Part shown: positions 21,962 through 34,530 of the stretch, in pieces
How positions within the stretch are numbered: position 1 is the first letter of the stretch
Layout of the letters: the number at the start of each line of letters is the position of its first letter
Assembly: GCA_003194525.1 (NCBI GenBank)
Contig: NBIV01000168.1
Span: 62,001-126,000, forward strand
DNA length: 64,000 bases
Source: Gracilariopsis chorda
Lineage: Eukaryota; Rhodophyta; Florideophyceae; Gracilariales; Gracilariaceae
Direction of reading: 5' to 3'
Position numbers and translations under genes: made by a program
Notes under the pieces: model-generated
What the model was told of the DNA's origin: nothing
Databases searched by the model: none
What the model saw: only the letters and a program-made list of their open reading frames with translations

Positions 21962-22696
21962 TGTAGATTAAAACCTGGTAGTGGGAGCTGCACCTCAAGG
22001 CGTTGGGAGCCTCGCCCTCTGATGTGGTGGGCTCAGAGACAGAGCCCTCCGTTCCACCTTTAATGAGGGACGTAACTCCTACAGGGATTCAGACAGTACC
22101 TGAGAATGTGTGGTTTGGAATGGTCAAAGGAAGACCGTCAACGGTGTACAATGCGAAAGAATCAGGGAAAACGAAAAGAAACTAGAACAAGGGGAGCCAT
22201 GGGACATGCGAAAAGCGGTAGCAGTTCTAGAGGCTTGGCAAAAAGGAACGGGAGAGTAGCCACAGATGAAATTCGAAATAAGCGCAATGCCGGGTCAACA
22301 ATCTGTCCTCAATAGGATACACAAACTAATACACAGTTAGAATGCAAACCCCTATGGGGTGGCGTACATGCAAGTGATCTGAGCGCTCCCAAGCGGATAT
22401 CCTAATCAAAAGCACTTTTGGATACTCTCCTGACGGAGTCGTAATCTAAAGATGGCAGTTATAGTCAGAGCGAACCTTGGTTCTCTTTTTTTGGGCTAGC
22501 CACCGAGAGGTCCCTCGCCGCTAAGTATGGTTCGTTACAACTCTCTTAACTAATTAAATAAAGTAGTGCACATCTCGTAAGGGCCTGAAACGTGGAGATC
22601 TCAGTTTCAGGGGCCCAAATGAGTGTATACAACTAGTTAATATTACGAAATCGGATCCAGAAACGTCCCATGCATCTCAAGCGTTGCACCTGTACA
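21962..22696. repeat. Degenerate LTR of the chromovirus family
   Basis: The left part contains GCTGCACC and the family block ACAGAGCCCTCCGT at about 22039-22052, in the same orientation as in the LTRs at 35330 and 57451. The right end AGCGTTGCACCTGTACA resembles the ends of the other LTRs. The exact left end (21962 or about 21977) is unsure and no target duplication is visible. It may be the 3' LTR of the decayed chromovirus to its right, displaced by later insertions, or a solo LTR. Confidence 0.5.
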
Positions 22697-25600
22697 GAGT
22701 AAACCATACCCTAAGTGAAAGTTTTGGAAAACGATGAGTGCCATTGGCGAGCGCATTGCACACTCGGATGTCACATAGAAGCCAACTGGACGGCATGTGG
22801 AGGGTTCAAAATCTGCATTTGTATCCTATACGAGGTGTCACATTGGAAGCTACCCGGACTGCCAATGGTATGCAGATGGAGTGCTAGGGATACACTTTGC
22901 ATACAATTTGCACTCAGAATATACTTCTACGAGAGTGACCATACGCCCATTGCGATCCACTCCACATCCGAAAATTGAAAAAATTGTAATTCTTCGTGCC
23001 AGATGTGTCACTTTGGAACACGCTCTGAGTTCTTCCTGATGTCATATGTAGTGCGAGATCCTAGAATATTGCACTCCATTTGCACTCCCCAAAGTCCAAA
23101 CATATTTTCTAGGGATACCAAACTCATTGCACTGCCAACCCACCATGGAATCCATCAGAATGCACCCATTCGTATGGGGAAACTCAAAACATGGGCTGAC
23201 CCAGTGCGGGAAGGGTCAACCCCATATGAAGAGGATTTCTACGCATTCCGGCCAAGGCGTTGTTCTGAAGGGGCGGTAGATTGTTGCGGTCTCACAAAGA
23301 GTAACTGTCCAATTTCCATCAAAGCACAATTTGAATACAAAATGGACGGGAAGATGGCCAAGATATCTTTGAAAGCATTGTGTGATAGGGATCTTTACGT
23401 GTGGCACTGATTTGCACGGCGACCTTTGGCGAACAACGACAAAGCGATTGTCAAAGTCTCCCGGTTTTTCAATGATATATTATTCAATAGCTTTGACTTC
23501 TGTTTACAATTATCATACAAACTTGTTTCTGCGTCAGTCTCTCGAGAATTGCCGTGATTATTGGTAGAAGGACTGTAAACAAAGTCGTCTATTTTTGCCC
23601 TTCCAATTCACTAACCTGGAATTCAAGAAGAACAAAGGTTCACAAAACGGCAGGAATCTATAAGGAAACACATTGAAAGGATGTTTGAGATTCTACAGTC
23701 CAGGTTCAAAGTACTAAGAGAAAAGATACGAATGTGGTTCCTGCACGAGATTTTCAAAGTATCCCAAACCTGTGTTGTTCTTTACAATGTAATTATTAGC
23801 ATGCAACAAGCGGGTGAATGTACGGATAATGTCCAAGAAGAGAAAGGAAAAGTGAAAAAACTAACACAAATCTACGATTTGGAACATGGAAAACATATCA
23901 AATGCAGATGAGCAAATGCAGGAGACAATTGAAAATTCTGCTTGTTTTGATAACGAGAACTCTAAATGGGAACAACTCATGGTCAGGCACGAACTCATAA
24001 CATCCAGACTCGGACATGAAGTACTGAAAGAAGATCTTATCAAACGAATGGGGAACGAATAGACTTGTTCATTATCTGCAGCTGTAGTTTGCTCTCAATA
24101 GAAAGTAAAGCCAACTTCCCAGAATTACAATTAGTCTGGGAGGGTTCCCGCTCCTGTTTGCCTTCTCCCTGGTATAGCAACCTCTCAGAGCTCCTTCAGC
24201 GTTAGAAACAAGTATTAATTTCATCATCCAGGTCACTAAGTACCTTCAGGTCCTTCGGTTCTTTCTGATCATCATTCCATGAGCTCTTCATGCTCTGTGA
24301 GTAACTTCCTGTATCGCTTCCTGTGTAGGACTTCGCTTAATACTCTTCGATATCCGCCGCCAGTTCATGCGCTGAGGACATGAGTAGTTTCAACGGCAGT
24401 TTAATGGCTTTGCTAGACTGAGGTAGCACCTGCAAGATCCTTAATTTTTTTTTGTTCGCTTCTTCTCCTTTGCCTCCCCGTAAGAAGTGCTCCATAAAGT
24501 GGTAGTTCTCTTGATTTCCCCTTGGACCGTGTAAAACATCTTGGTCACTTTCTTTTTCATGCTGCTCTCCATTTCTCTCTGCTTTCTCTTCTTGATCCCT
24601 ACTGGACGGTTTCGTCTTGGTTTCAGGCCAGTTTTCTCTTCGCCGTCGCTGTCTTCATATATATCTTTCTGCAATGCTTCTCATTTGCGCCAGAGTTCTG
24701 CGATTCCGCTTTTACGCAGTATAATAGGGCACCTTTACTACTCCTTCTATATTTTTTCCGAACGTAGTCTGCTTACTGAGGATTTCTGCGGCGTCAAGAA
24801 ATAGGAAATCAGGAGAATACTAGAAAACACACTTTTCGACCTTCATTCTGGCCATCATATGATAGAGCTTCATGACTTTGTCCCGAGTGTCCTCGTTGTG
24901 AATTCTCAACATTCTCTGAATCTCAATCTTTTTATTTCCGGCAATATAGTGCTATAACGATTGCGAGAGTTGTTCTTATGTGAACCGGAGAGAATGAGCA
25001 GTCAGTAGCGTTTCGTATTTGCGACAACGCTGTGCAAACCCACTCCAGAACTGTTACTTCTTTTGATTCGGTGCAACTGCCGACTGCTTGAACCACGCTT
25101 TGAGGAGTATTTACTTTCCACGAACTGTAGAACTTACCTCTTCCTCGAATGCGTTGAAAACAAGAATGGTCGTTAGTGTTCTGAGATCTATTTTTCTTGG
25201 TATCTGAGTGGTTTGAGTATTGCTGGGAACTAAGGATCTGCGTTTGCGAAGAATATGACCTTTCTTACCCCCTGTGGTCCCCCAGTGTTCACTGTTCTTA
25301 CCGTTCTGGTTACTTTCTATTGTTGGAACAAATATTCGTTCGACTCAGTATTGAGTTTTGCCGTGCTGACAGAACAAGCAAAACCCCCCACTGCCTGGTC
25401 TCTTTCGGCTTTCTGCACGACCCACAGGGGTGTACCTTCCCTTTTGGTTTCTGCCCTTTTTCTCCATTCTCTTTCTGGATTCCCCTAGGACCGGTAGAAC
25501 GCTCACAAGGACCTGTGCACTATTTTGTCCAGCTGGTAGCCCGGTTCTCCGTATCACCTCCGTCGGTATAGCCGGACGCCACCTCGATTTTACACCCGAA

Positions 25601-25839
25601 CACCGTGTGGTACGGAGGGCCCGGTGGCTGTGCCTACCTCAGAAGAGAGCAAGGCCGTGAACACCTTGGTAGGATCCCCTGCATAGGTGTATTGCTCCAC
25701 AGGCCCTCATCAACTTACGGCTCAGCGGCATCCCCCAAACTTCCAGCTTGCTCATCAAGTATATCAAGCTGCGGTGCAGCCTGAACAAATGAATCCACCG
25801 GTGTGGCAATTGCTTTAGCATCAGCTAGTTGCAGGAAAT
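22697..25839. other. 3.1 kb without a supported gene
   Basis: No convincing gene is visible. At about 25360-25500 the sequence shares words such as GCACGACCCAC with the reverse complement of the LTR at 35330-36054, so an inverted LTR relic may lie there. From about 25520 weak matches to the N-terminal part of the antisense chromovirus protein may begin. The rest is unrecognised, probably old repeat DNA. Confidence 0.35.
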
Positions 25840-27151
25840 ATCCATCAAGGACCATGGGCTTCATATGAAGAGTTAGAAGCAATGATTGGGCGAAAAACTG
25901 CAACTCGGCACTTACAGGCACCATTGTCCCACCCTCATGGCGTCCCAAGATGATCATCTAGTCATATGAAGATGACATAGTCCAGTGACTGGGTGGGTTG
26001 CACGTCTACATGACGTTCTTAATCAACTGTAGATAACGGATTGCTGTTCTTTCTCAGGCTATCATCCACTAAAGTGGTTAAAGTGGCGCAAAAGCCCTGG
26101 CGGGCCTCATCGAGGTGGCCCATCAGCGGTTATACCGAACTTATTCAGACCTTCCCATTTCAAAAAACTTCCGTTTTGACTAGGCCTTATACCGAAAGCT
26201 TGGGGAGATGCAATATGGAGAGAATCCCGCGCATCTCAGGAACATTTTTGAACAGTACCAGGATACTCTGGTTCATAAAAACTTATTCTATTGGACACGT
26301 CCGCGGTTGCGTGCAGATTTGCAATATCTAACACGTGAATCACGGTCATATTAAATTCAGATGGTGGTACCTCTCGAGCAACGGATCCGCTCCCGCTGCA
26401 GATATTTTATACCTTATGAGAACACTGACGCGAATAAGATTCGCGCTCGCCATACGCGTGGGAGATATGTTCCGACTTCATTCCTCTTGGCCTCCACTGA
26501 AGTGTGCCGGGTATGCTGCGTAGGGCCTCCACCTTGCATCAAGTACGTGGGTAACCGGTAAACCAGCAGCCCTTTCACGGGATGGTGGTACGTTTTGAAC
26601 ATGAAGTAGGCTGCGCTAACGGCTGTATATCTCCTCCAAGAGGTCCACGACCGATAGTGTCTTTCATATATCACACCGACACCTTGTCGTCGCATCAGAC
26701 CTCTCGATATTACAACCCCGCTCTGTGGTAATGGAAAATTCTCAGAGATGATGGGCTCCTTCAATGATATCGACAGTAACGACTGGATTGCAGTACCGGT
26801 GTGCTGGTGGGCCTGCAGCAATGAGTTGGGCACAAGTGACCGATCGCCTTGAAAAAGCACTCCCCTCGCAGTTGATTTCATCTACTTTGATCCGTGGACG
26901 CGGGTGATTTCATCTATAACGATCCATGGACGCGAGTGACGGTTACTTGAGACGAGGCGTTCATTCTGCGAGACGCAGAAAGGATTATCCTGATGGGACA
27001 CCCCACTGGGTTTTTCGTCACTGACGAGTTCTTCCCCGCGGCTGATGGACAAGATCCAATGTTACATGATGTTTCTGATGAGGATTCCAGAATTTCGAGT
27101 GTGGCAGCGAAAGATCTGTCTAACTCGGAAGCAGGGCATCGATGCCTGTGA
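25840..27151 (+). pseudogene. Decayed antisense gene of the older chromovirus
   Basis: Reading codons in phase with 26127, the plus strand encodes a broken protein homologous to the antisense ORF at 58444-60183. Matches include RLYRTYSDLPISKNFRFD against RRYHRLANEVPVPSRYGFD, WTRPRLRADLQYL (26292) against WTRPILRAEFRYL, RYVPTSFLLASTEV...PPCIKYV against RYVPLPTFWPAVEV...PPCLTYV, and DFIYFDPW (26874) against DFVYFDPW. After one frame change AERII...HPTGF matches AERII...HPRGF. The spacing WTRP-to-DFxYFDPW is 582 nt here and 570 nt there. In-frame stops (for example after FRFD) show it is dead. It lies tail to tail with the chromovirus pol, which ends at 27705. Confidence 0.82.
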
Positions 27152-27704
27152 CTTCGGCGTATCGTCTGTGGTTCCTCGGGCTACACCAGTTCCCATTCCG
27201 TCGACATCGATTGCATCGGCCACATCAGTGACAAATGATGTCCAGCGCGCCACTGTGAACTCTCTGTTGCTTCAGGAGGCTGGGTTGCCCAACGAAGCGT
27301 CAAGTGACATCTCCCAAATGCAGGGTGCCTTCCGCGCGAGTATGAGTCCCAGACAGAATAGTGGAGATAGACCAGATGCTGGTGGACCTTCCTTCTAAGG
27401 ACATAGAGTTGGTGAGTTGCCGATTAACTTGGCTGCAGTGAGCCCAAATAGCCGGTAGAAAGAAAGAAATGAACTTTCACTTAACTGTGATTCTCTACTA
27501 TTTTCTTCTTCTCTTCTCCTTCGGGGTATTCATATATATATAGTGTGCAAGTTTATCTTCTCTTCGCATAATTTTCCTTCCTTTTTCAATGCTTCGTTAC
27601 TTCCTTACCTTCTAAGGTTTCCTTCTTCTTCTGCTTCTCCTCCACTCCAGTAGTGGGCTCTTCATTTCTCATCTTTGGTGTAACCGTGCCGCTACGGCGT
27701 GAAG

Positions 27705-27911
27705 CTAACCTACGCGGGCTTCATCAATGTTTCGAGACAGGTCTGATTGTGTACGGTGATGATAATGCACGATATAAGATCGGGGGAGGTGTTCAGCCGG
27801 TTCATCCGTGTCCATCGATGACGAAAAGCCATATCAACGGACATGGTATTGTATGGACCCATCAGGATCGTAACCGTGTCCCACGATTTGGTCGATATAA
27901 AACTCTTCTGG
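27705..27911 (-). pseudogene. Chromodomain at the C-terminus of the older pol
   Basis: Residues EEFYIDQIVGHGYDPDGS align with EFVIETIVSHGYDSNGE of the younger element, followed by EHLPRS...HYHHRTQ against EHPPRS...QYHRRTR, and both proteins end two residues after a D-x-A-x-V-G motif. One Trp codon of the expected RWYG is a TGA. In chromoviruses this domain guides integration to marked chromatin. Confidence 0.7.
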
Positions 27912-30900
27912 ATAAACCTTTGACGTCGCAGTGTCTTCAAAATTCCACTCTGCCAATAAAGATGACGGCTACACCAGTGTTGCAACCACCTGACGGATTG
28001 AATCTCACGTCTGAGACGAGGTCTAGAAGCTCTGATGCGTACTAATTACCTTCGTCATCAAGAGTTTCCGAGATTCATCAAGTGAAAGATGCTTGGATTC
28101 CGTGAATTGACGGGGTTTCCTTTTTACGGGCTGCGATCGTTCAGACCAGGGAGGCATATCAGTTGTACTGAGATCACGTGTAAGTGACAATGGCGTCTTC
28201 ACCATGGTGTTGCCAACAATGCCCACTGGCATAAAAAACGTCCACTGTTGGGGGTGCGTGGCACACCGAGTGGCGTGGCGCGGGACAGTGCTCCTGCGCT
28301 TGAAGTGTCAATTACTCTAATATGGGCTGTAAATGAGCTTTCATTATCCACCTGCTGGTGTCTCTAGCCATCTGGATGGGGATCATGTACATTTTTCACA
28401 TTAAGTGGTGATTCTAAGCCATCATGAACCATCTCAGGGCAAGCGTTTCCCACTTCACAGTGTGCTTTGTAATCTGAGGAACAGGTGCTGAGTAATCCGG
28501 GAACTGCTGTGGCTGTCTTATGGATTACAGCGAGCTGCGATGACGACTTAACTTCAGTGACGCTAGAGCGTGTGAACGATGGACTATCTAGGGTAACCAC
28601 ATTGGTATACAGCAGAATGTTTGTCTTCACTATCTCCTGTCGATTAGGTCTAACAGTTTCCAATTCTGACTGCGTCAAGGATAATTGGCACGAGCGATCA
28701 CTAGACTGTGATAAGTCCGTGATGGTACGGGATATATCAGCATTCTGAAGCGAGTGATTTTTATCTGATGCGATCGAGGGTTACCTCCAAATACGATTAG
28801 TATCCCCAGCAACGGGTGCAGTATGCCTTCTAGTGTTACCAGGCGAATGCTGTGTTGCGTTGCTGACATTCGGAGTGGTCTCAGCTGCGCCGACTTGGCT
28901 GTCGCCATGGAGCAATTCAACTTCGGTCACCTTGCTTCAAGAGCATTAAACAACGGTCGCGACACCGGTAATTGTTCTTCGGTAGAGCCGGGAATCGCCT
29001 TCCCCTCCTAAATTGGAGTGACATCAAGAGCCGAAAGCACGTTCAATGGCATATTAACAGGCCCTGAAGATAGAGTGCAAACGAATTGGTTTGTAACTGA
29101 AAATTCGGTTGAAGAAACCGACTGTGAGTGGGTACAACCAAGCGAAGGGATCTGGATCCCAGTAGGGGGGGTTTCAATGTATTCCTGTGAAGAGGAGGCC
29201 AAAGTTCTATCATGCGTTCCAGTACACAGTTGAATTGCCTCGTTAGAGAGTTTAGGAGCTTGAACCACTCGATCTCAAGAAAATAGCTCATGGCCATCAC
29301 CAACTTACAGTACCACTGTGTCCTTATTGATTTCAAAGACTTTATACGAGCCATCTGCGATGGGTGAAAGTTCGTCACGTCTTCTCCTTCTCAGGATTGT
29401 AATATGTCTTAAGGACTTAGGCTAATCGTCGATTCTCAAGGAATGGAAGTGACTGGCAGATCCGAGCATCGAAATTCCGCTTGCAAGCCCGTTTTTCCCT
29501 CGCAATAGACGATTTGGCGAACAGTACAACTACGGTTAGCCAATTCTTTGATTGGATGCTATGGTCCGTTCTGGACAACAACGTATCAAGCGTAAGCTTA
29601 GATTCGACCACCACAGGTTCTGGTGAACAAGAGAGGACCAATTTCAATGGAGATACTGTAGTAACTCTGTGAAAATGCGTATTATACCCACACATTATTC
29701 TATGCCTGGAAAGTTCCCAAGTTCTTGATTGTTCACCGTACGAGCACGTAGTGCCAGTAAAAGAGTACGATTAAACCGGTCACCATGCCCACTACAATGG
29801 TGTTGATAGTTGTTCGTAATCATACTCTTCACACCGAGTACTCGAAAAACGTCTTGAAAGAGACGAGCCACATATTGTGGTCTGTTGTGTGAAACGAGAG
29901 TAATCGACGGGCCGTAAACCAAGACCTGGTGACGGACAAAAGCTTCCGCAAAAACTCCAGCGTTCTTTTTCTTAAACAGAACTGCCCAGACTAATTTCGA
30001 AAACCTATCGATGATCACGAGCAGATACGTATTTCTACGGGATGTTCCAAGGAAATCACCGAGAACATCGATATCCAAAAATTCGAAAGGAGCTCATGCC
30101 GGAAATAATGCCAACTTCTTCATTTGACGACGGAACATAACTCGTTCCTGAACGCAGTGCGTAAAAGTTGTCACCATTGAGTAACAGTGAATCGCGAATG
30201 CGGACCAGTACAAATCCCTACGAACCGTCGTTTAGAGCTTCCTAGCACCGGGGTGAGCCAAAATCTTCGAGTGATGGGATACATGTAGAACTTAAGATTG
30301 AAGCGAATGAGGAACAACAATCTGTGGAATGGATGAAACTTTTCTGACCAGATATCCCTGTGATTTCAATTGAAACGGGATATCAGCACCGCCAATAATC
30401 TGGGCGCGCGTTTTCGTACAAAACAGATCTCCGAACTGTTCGCGAACTAGTATTTCGGAGGTAGTCGGTGTAAAGGATCCCGCCTCCGTATCTTCTCCGT
30501 TCGAAAAGAGTAGGTCATCACAGACATCGTGCCGCACCACATCGAAGTCTTAGTCATACTACTCAAGGAGAAAGCAGGCAATCTCCTCGTCGAGTTCATC
30601 GACGATGAGTGCTTCAACTTCTTTTCCCAAACGAGATAATGCATCCACTTAAGTGGTGAGATTACCGTTCTTATAGGTCACTGTCGTAGTCAAGCTCAGC
30701 GAGCCGAAGCGTCAAACGCATTACACATACCGAAGGTTCGGATATCGACGTAGAACAGCCCAAGGCAGAATGATCCGTGTTGATAGTGAGGCGGGTGCCT
30801 ATAAGAAATGTTAATAATGCCTGCAAAGCCCACAGCATGGCAATAAATACCTTCTCTGACACAGATTAGTTCCATTCATGAGCTCGGATTGTTGGTGACC

Positions 30901-33353
30901 ACCATCCAATGGGCTTGGCTCCCTCATCAGGCGTAGTTTGAAACACAGTACCGACTTGGTGAGCACTAGAATAGGTGTCTGTGGTAAAATATAGATCTTT
31001 ATTTAATAAAGATAATATCTAGGTAAAGATAACTACCTCTTTGAGAGAATCAAAGTCTTCCACTTGAGCAGGTGTACACAGGTCCATTCTTAAGGGTTTT
31101 GTTCTTCAGGAGTTCGTAGAGTGGTCTGGCAATCCTGGAGAAGCTGGGAAAAAGTTTTGGTAGACGTGGCAAAGTCCCAGAAAGAATCATAAGCCCGTAG
31201 GTATAGAAAGGTGCTTAGCCTTCTTAAGGGACTTAAAACGAGCGTCCTTGATCAGTAACCGTCCTGGAAAGATGACATACCCAAGATAATTGATCGAATC
31301 GGTAAAGAAGTCACACGTCCTTAACATCAAGGTAGTCCCAGCATCTTATGACGTGGCCACGATCTCTGGGAGGTGTTCGAGGTGGTCATCCAGACTACTG
31401 GAAAAGAAAAGGATATCTTCAAGATAAACGAGACTGCTTCGCCATTGGGAACGTGCAAGATGGGTATCTTACGCCCATTGAAACGTAGCAGGGGAATTCT
31501 CAAACCCGAGCCACATACGGTAGAAGCCATAAATTCCAGAATTGCATACACATTCAGTTTTATCACGGACCTATGGTCGAACTGGTACATCCCAGTAGTC
31601 TCAGTTTGTATCTAATGTAGAGAATGCCGTAGTCTCACCAAGAGAGCCAAAATATTCGTCCATGCAAGGTATCAGATACACATTCTTGACTATAACAGCA
31701 TTCAAAAGTCTAGAATCGACGCGTAAGGGCCAGGAACTCGTTGATTTCGTAGCAAGTACGACTGGACATACCAGGGGCAACTGAACAGGCTCAATTGTGC
31801 TTGCGCGGAGCATCTTATGCACTTGAAAATGTTGCTTCTCCCGTCCTGCCTGCCCTGTTCGGTAGGAATGCTGAGCAATCGGCTGCGCGCCAGACACAAG
31901 TTCAATACGGTGTCCTGTGGCTGAGATCTCTCCAAGAGAAATATCCCACATAGGTGTGAGCTTACGTAAAATGTCACGCAGTTCTTCGCAGTGGAAATTT
32001 GGAACGTGTCCGGGATTAAACTCTTGCAATTCCCCAACAGGGTCGAAGTTCTCATATCTCGTCGTAACGCCCTTCTTTTTGGAAAGTTCATGTTGTTCTT
32101 CTGTTGCAAAGCAGCGTCACGACTCTTACCCTCCTTAGACTAAGGAGTGTCTTCCGAGGTCGGAGTGAATCCAAGTACCTCAACGGCTTACAACTTGGTG
32201 GGTATCAAAGCTGTCGGGTGCGGTGTCATGGTTCCAACAAAATGGTTGTTTGTCAGATACTGGACCCGTTTACCAAGATTGTCAATAAAGACCTGGACAG
32301 GGTGTTCATTCGGTATCTGAACTACACAACTCGCTATGTCAAGCTCATACTTCTCATACAATGATTTATGCGGTTGAACAACTTGCAACTCTCGAGGAGC
32401 GGCTATGAAATCGATCATTTACTGGTACTCAGGAGGAATAGTGACACGTCGTACGAGACGAAGCTTCGAAGACTCCTTCGGAGATGTGGAATCCTGCAAG
32501 GGAGCTGGTAATGGATCCAACTTTGAGAAATCCTTCCGACTGAAGATATGAGATATAAAGTTTGATATGAACCTAATAAGTTTACCACAGAACACATAAG
32601 TTTAAGATGTACACCAGATATCGTTTCGGTATAAATTTGAATTTGGAACTATATTTCTGCGACTATCATTCAAGATGTTGGTTTACATTTGATATATTTC
32701 CAAAATCGGTTTCAATAGTTTCTGATATGGGAAATCCCAGAATATATCAAAACGATATCAGAAGTCTACGTAATCATCTTGATGCAATATCAATTACATA
32801 ACACATTTACAGCTAGTGCATATCCAATAATAATGAAATCTTCCCATTACCATATCCTTACTATATCAAATCTCTACTAATTTTAGCATACATTCCTCAT
32901 TTGGAGATATCAGTTCTACATCAGAACCATATCTTGGATTTTCCTGGGCCCTACGGAGGGAGCGACGTGCTATCGGCATTGTTGAACCAACTTTCATTTC
33001 AATCTCCCGCAACCACGCCCGAATTGAATCGACAAATCTGTCACGGACGTCACAACATAAGTAAAGGGAGCGGCAAGCGTTTCGCAAACGATTAATTCAA
33101 GCTGCACAAAGCAGTTTCCAATCATTACTACAGGAAAAACGACACCTGCTATCTTCAAAGGGTTATTGATAGCGTCGGCAATGTCCATAACAGGTCCTTG
33201 ACGAACTTGACCACGGCTTCTCAGCGGTAACAACGATTCAATAATAAAAGTTGGGCTGGCACCTGTATCCAAGATGGACAGATGACGCACCTTATACTGG
33301 ATGGGCATACCAAAGTCAGCAAAGCATTTGTAATTCCTCTTGACCATAAGCAT
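27705..33353 (-). pseudogene. Decayed Ty3/gypsy chromovirus pol, older copy
   Basis: On the minus strand the gypsy order is visible in fragments. An aspartic protease is at 32994-33353 (HLSILDTGASPTFI). The RT N-part is at 31601-32029 and the RT core is at about 31330-31590, with the catalytic motif read as YLED near 31413-31427. RNase H is at 30671-30862 (TINTDHSALG). The integrase core is at 29695-30078 (LLVIIDRFSKLVWAVLF) and its C-part is at 29417-29695 (ACKRNFDAR). A chromodomain is at 27705-27911 (YIDQIVGHGYDPDGSIQYHVR, one internal TGA) ending DEARVG. Every segment matches the younger copy at 60568-64000, including the last residues. Many stops and frameshifts make it inactive. Confidence 0.85.
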
Positions 33354-34250
33354 GACTACATCCGGGATCCGAATGTTCTTGAAACTTATTCACGCGCAAC
33401 GGGACGCACCAAGAGCTGTTGAATCCATGTCTGTGTTTGTCATTTTCCTTGGCAGGCTATTAACAAGAGTGGGGCTTTGAAGGCTAGTGTGCTGTAGGCC
33501 TTAACTGGGGCACCTCTATAACGGAGGGCCCCTCACTCAGTTTCCCTGAACATGCCATTTCTTGCTCTTAACTCCACGTCTGTCGTAGGTACTACGTAGA
33601 CTTATCAAATGAAACCTCTCGTTTGGACTCGGAGCGAAGTGACTATGGCTTTAGGTGGGCTGACATGGTAGATGTGAGAGTGTGACGTCATATATCTATG
33701 AACGTGATCACAAATTGACAAGACGTATCTACACTACTGCCATTGACATATTGCCATGCTGTTTGTGAGTGCTGCAAAGAGGAGCAGCGCTGAGAGTTTT
33801 TTCTTATTTTCGCGTGTGTTGTTCTTCTTCGAGTTGACTGTGTAACCGAGAGAAACTAAGCAAACCTACTCATATGCTTCTCGGATTTAACAGAAATCTT
33901 GCTTGCCATGCTACCCACTGATACAATTTCTTTATTGTACGCAACCTCTAGATCAACCACTTCCTTGGAATGCCGGTGTCGCTCTAGAGCAGTCTACTAA
34001 ATTATTTTTGGCGTGGATGTCGGGATTTGAACCAAGTTTCCCTTGGTCACGGAGCTGAGTATAAATACTGGGCCCGAACAGAAACCTCACACCTTACCAC
34101 CGCACTGGCAACAGTGGGTGAGTAGAACGTGAGTAGTCCGGGTACGCTGAGGATGTCTGCACACAATTTTATGTGAAGAAGGAAGGCCCCCGTGTTGGGG
34201 GCCCTTCCCCTGTTTCCCGACATCTACGTCCATCCTGTATGGCCTTCTGC
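33354..34250. other. Boundary between older chromovirus and DIRS element
   Basis: The gag and 5' LTR of the minus-strand chromovirus should lie here but cannot be recognised. At 34009-34033 there is a sequence complementary to a tRNA 3' end (TGG, then GGGATTTGAACC), with a TATAAATA at 34059. See the rejected list for why I do not call a tRNA gene or primer-binding site. Confidence 0.4.
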
Positions 34251-34323
34251 TTAACACGTAAAACAGGTTGTCCACGAGCAACACATATTGAAAGAGAGAT
34301 GCATTAAAGTACGGGTGGGGGCA

Positions 34324-34388
34324 GGCGGGGAAGAGGCATGTCGGAGATCACTGTGACCTCCGGCGTGCCATTTTTGGACTATGTAGAC
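34324..34388. repeat. DIRS terminal repeat, left copy
   Basis: About 65 bp nearly identical and in the same orientation as 44641-44703. It contains the near-palindrome CGGAGATCACTGTGACCTCC and then GTGCCA and ACTATGTAGA. It sits just beyond the end of the tyrosine recombinase gene. Confidence 0.7.
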
Positions 34389-34530
34389 CCGCCGGCGGCG
34401 GTGTCCGATCGGATCAGGGATCTGAGTCGCATACGCAGCACGCACGCCACATTTGTGGCCACCCTTGCTATGCAATTGAATTTCTTTCATTTGTATAAAC
34501 TTCTTCTACACTAAACAAAACCTCCAAATG

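Noticed and set aside
22715-23410. Plus-strand ORFs as a gene
   Set aside because: Short overlapping frames with irregular composition and no recognisable motif; the flanking sequence is LTR relic and unknown repeat.
34009-34033. tRNA gene or primer-binding site (TGG...GGGATTTGAACC)
   Set aside because: The minus-strand T arm does not pair properly and no 5' acceptor or anticodon arm is found. As a primer-binding site it has the wrong orientation for the minus-strand chromovirus and no LTR end precedes it.
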